In this document: positions 5,557 to 6,213 of the stretch, piece by piece
How positions within the stretch are numbered: the stretch's first letter is position 1
Layout: every line of letters starts with the position of its first letter
NCBI GenBank assembly: GCA_021155145.1
Contig: JAJNPX010000118.1
Coordinates: 1-6,213, forward strand
Direction: 5' to 3'
DNA: 6,213 nucleotides
From: Acidisarcina sp.
Lineage (GTDB): Bacteria; Acidobacteriota; Blastocatellia; Pyrinomonadales; Pyrinomonadaceae
The notes under the pieces: generated by a model
Told to the model about the DNA's origin: nothing
Databases searched by the model: none
Seen by the model: only the letters and a program-made list of their open reading frames with translations
Translations under genes and position numbers: made by a program

Positions 5557-5795
5557 TGCCACTCCTTCTGCTCAAATTCCGTCGAAGTTGGCGTGCGAAT
5601 GACGTCGTCGTCCTTGTCGGGCAGCGAACTGAAGATGGCATCCCAATCACCGCGGGGCTTTTTCAATTTCCTGATAAAGATGCCGTCCGGCACGACCTCA
5701 AGCTCGACCTCGCCCGAGATCTTCGTTTCTTCGAGCAGGGCCTTTGGGATCCTGATGCCTTGCGAATTTCCGATCTGGATTATCTGTGCTTTCAT
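5550..5795 (-). CDS. Type II antitoxin, AbrB/MazE-family
   Basis: 81 residues. The N-terminal half is a swapped-hairpin AbrB/SpoVT DNA-binding domain: MKAQIIQIGNSQGIRIPKALLEET (1-24), with GNSQGIRIPK the core signature, then VELEVVPDGIFIRK (30-43). The C-terminal part (49-81) is acidic with aromatic anchors (GDWDAIFSSLPDKDDD, EFEQKEWQW), the usual toxin-wrapping tail. It should neutralise the downstream toxin and repress its own operon with it. Start ATG 5795 lies 18 nt after the serS stop with only a weak ribosome site. I found no convincing promoter or AbrB operator just upstream, so read-through from serS is the simplest way to express it. Confidence 0.92.
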   Translation of the reverse strand: MKAQIIQIGNSQGIRIPKALLEETKISGEVELEVVPDGIFIRKLKKPRGDWDAIFSSLPDKDDDVIRTPTSTEFEQKEWQW

Positions 5796-5813
5796 TCTCA
5801 GTTCACGCCAAAC

Positions 5814-6213
<400 letters not shown>

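Overview
The window looks like chromosomal DNA of a moderately GC-rich bacterium, with dense coding, short gaps and no tRNA, rRNA, IS element or CRISPR array. An acidobacterial source (Acidobacteriota, perhaps Blastocatellia) is my best guess. It rests on the DUF1844 protein, whose N-terminal 'VxDRRKYxPDG' style is familiar from that phylum, and on an intergenic palindrome built of period-9 'CACAGAGAx' units, a type I associate with Acidobacteria and similar genomes. This is an inference from pattern memory, not from a search.

Layout from left to right. (1) 1-1797, minus: the N-terminal 599 residues of a class I ribonucleotide reductase large subunit (NrdA), cut by the left edge. (2) 1798-2361: a 564-bp non-coding region, the richest regulatory stretch here. 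It holds a near-consensus sigma-70 promoter facing nrdA and two NrdR-box-like palindromes, one over the -10 and one abutting the -35, with centres 32 bp apart. Further upstream are a third NrdR-like palindrome, an 8-bp hairpin and a cluster of DnaA-box-like 9-mers, three of them helically phased. (3) 2362-3575, minus: a PhnP-like metallo-beta-lactamase-fold hydrolase whose stop overlaps the start of a GNAT acetyltransferase (TGATG). (4) 3588-3656: the period-9 palindromic repeat. (5) 3661-4242, minus: a DUF1844 protein. (6) 4243-4361: a divergent promoter region; the rightward promoter predicts a leaderless mazG mRNA. (7) 4362-5168, plus: full-length two-domain MazG. (8) 5239-5795, minus: a MazE-like/PemK-MazF toxin-antitoxin pair with overlapping genes. 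(9) 5814 to the right edge, minus: the last 132 residues of seryl-tRNA synthetase.

How it fits together: nrdA makes deoxynucleotides and MazG removes unwanted or damaged NTPs, so both manage nucleotide pools. The nrdA upstream region appears wired to dNTP level (NrdR) and possibly to replication state (DnaA-like sites). The toxin-antitoxin genes lie 18 nt behind serS on the same strand and are probably co-transcribed with it; mazF and mazG converge, with 70 bp between them. I see no wholly new gene system. The most interesting material is non-coding: the nrdA control region, the leaderless mazG promoter and the palindromic repeat.
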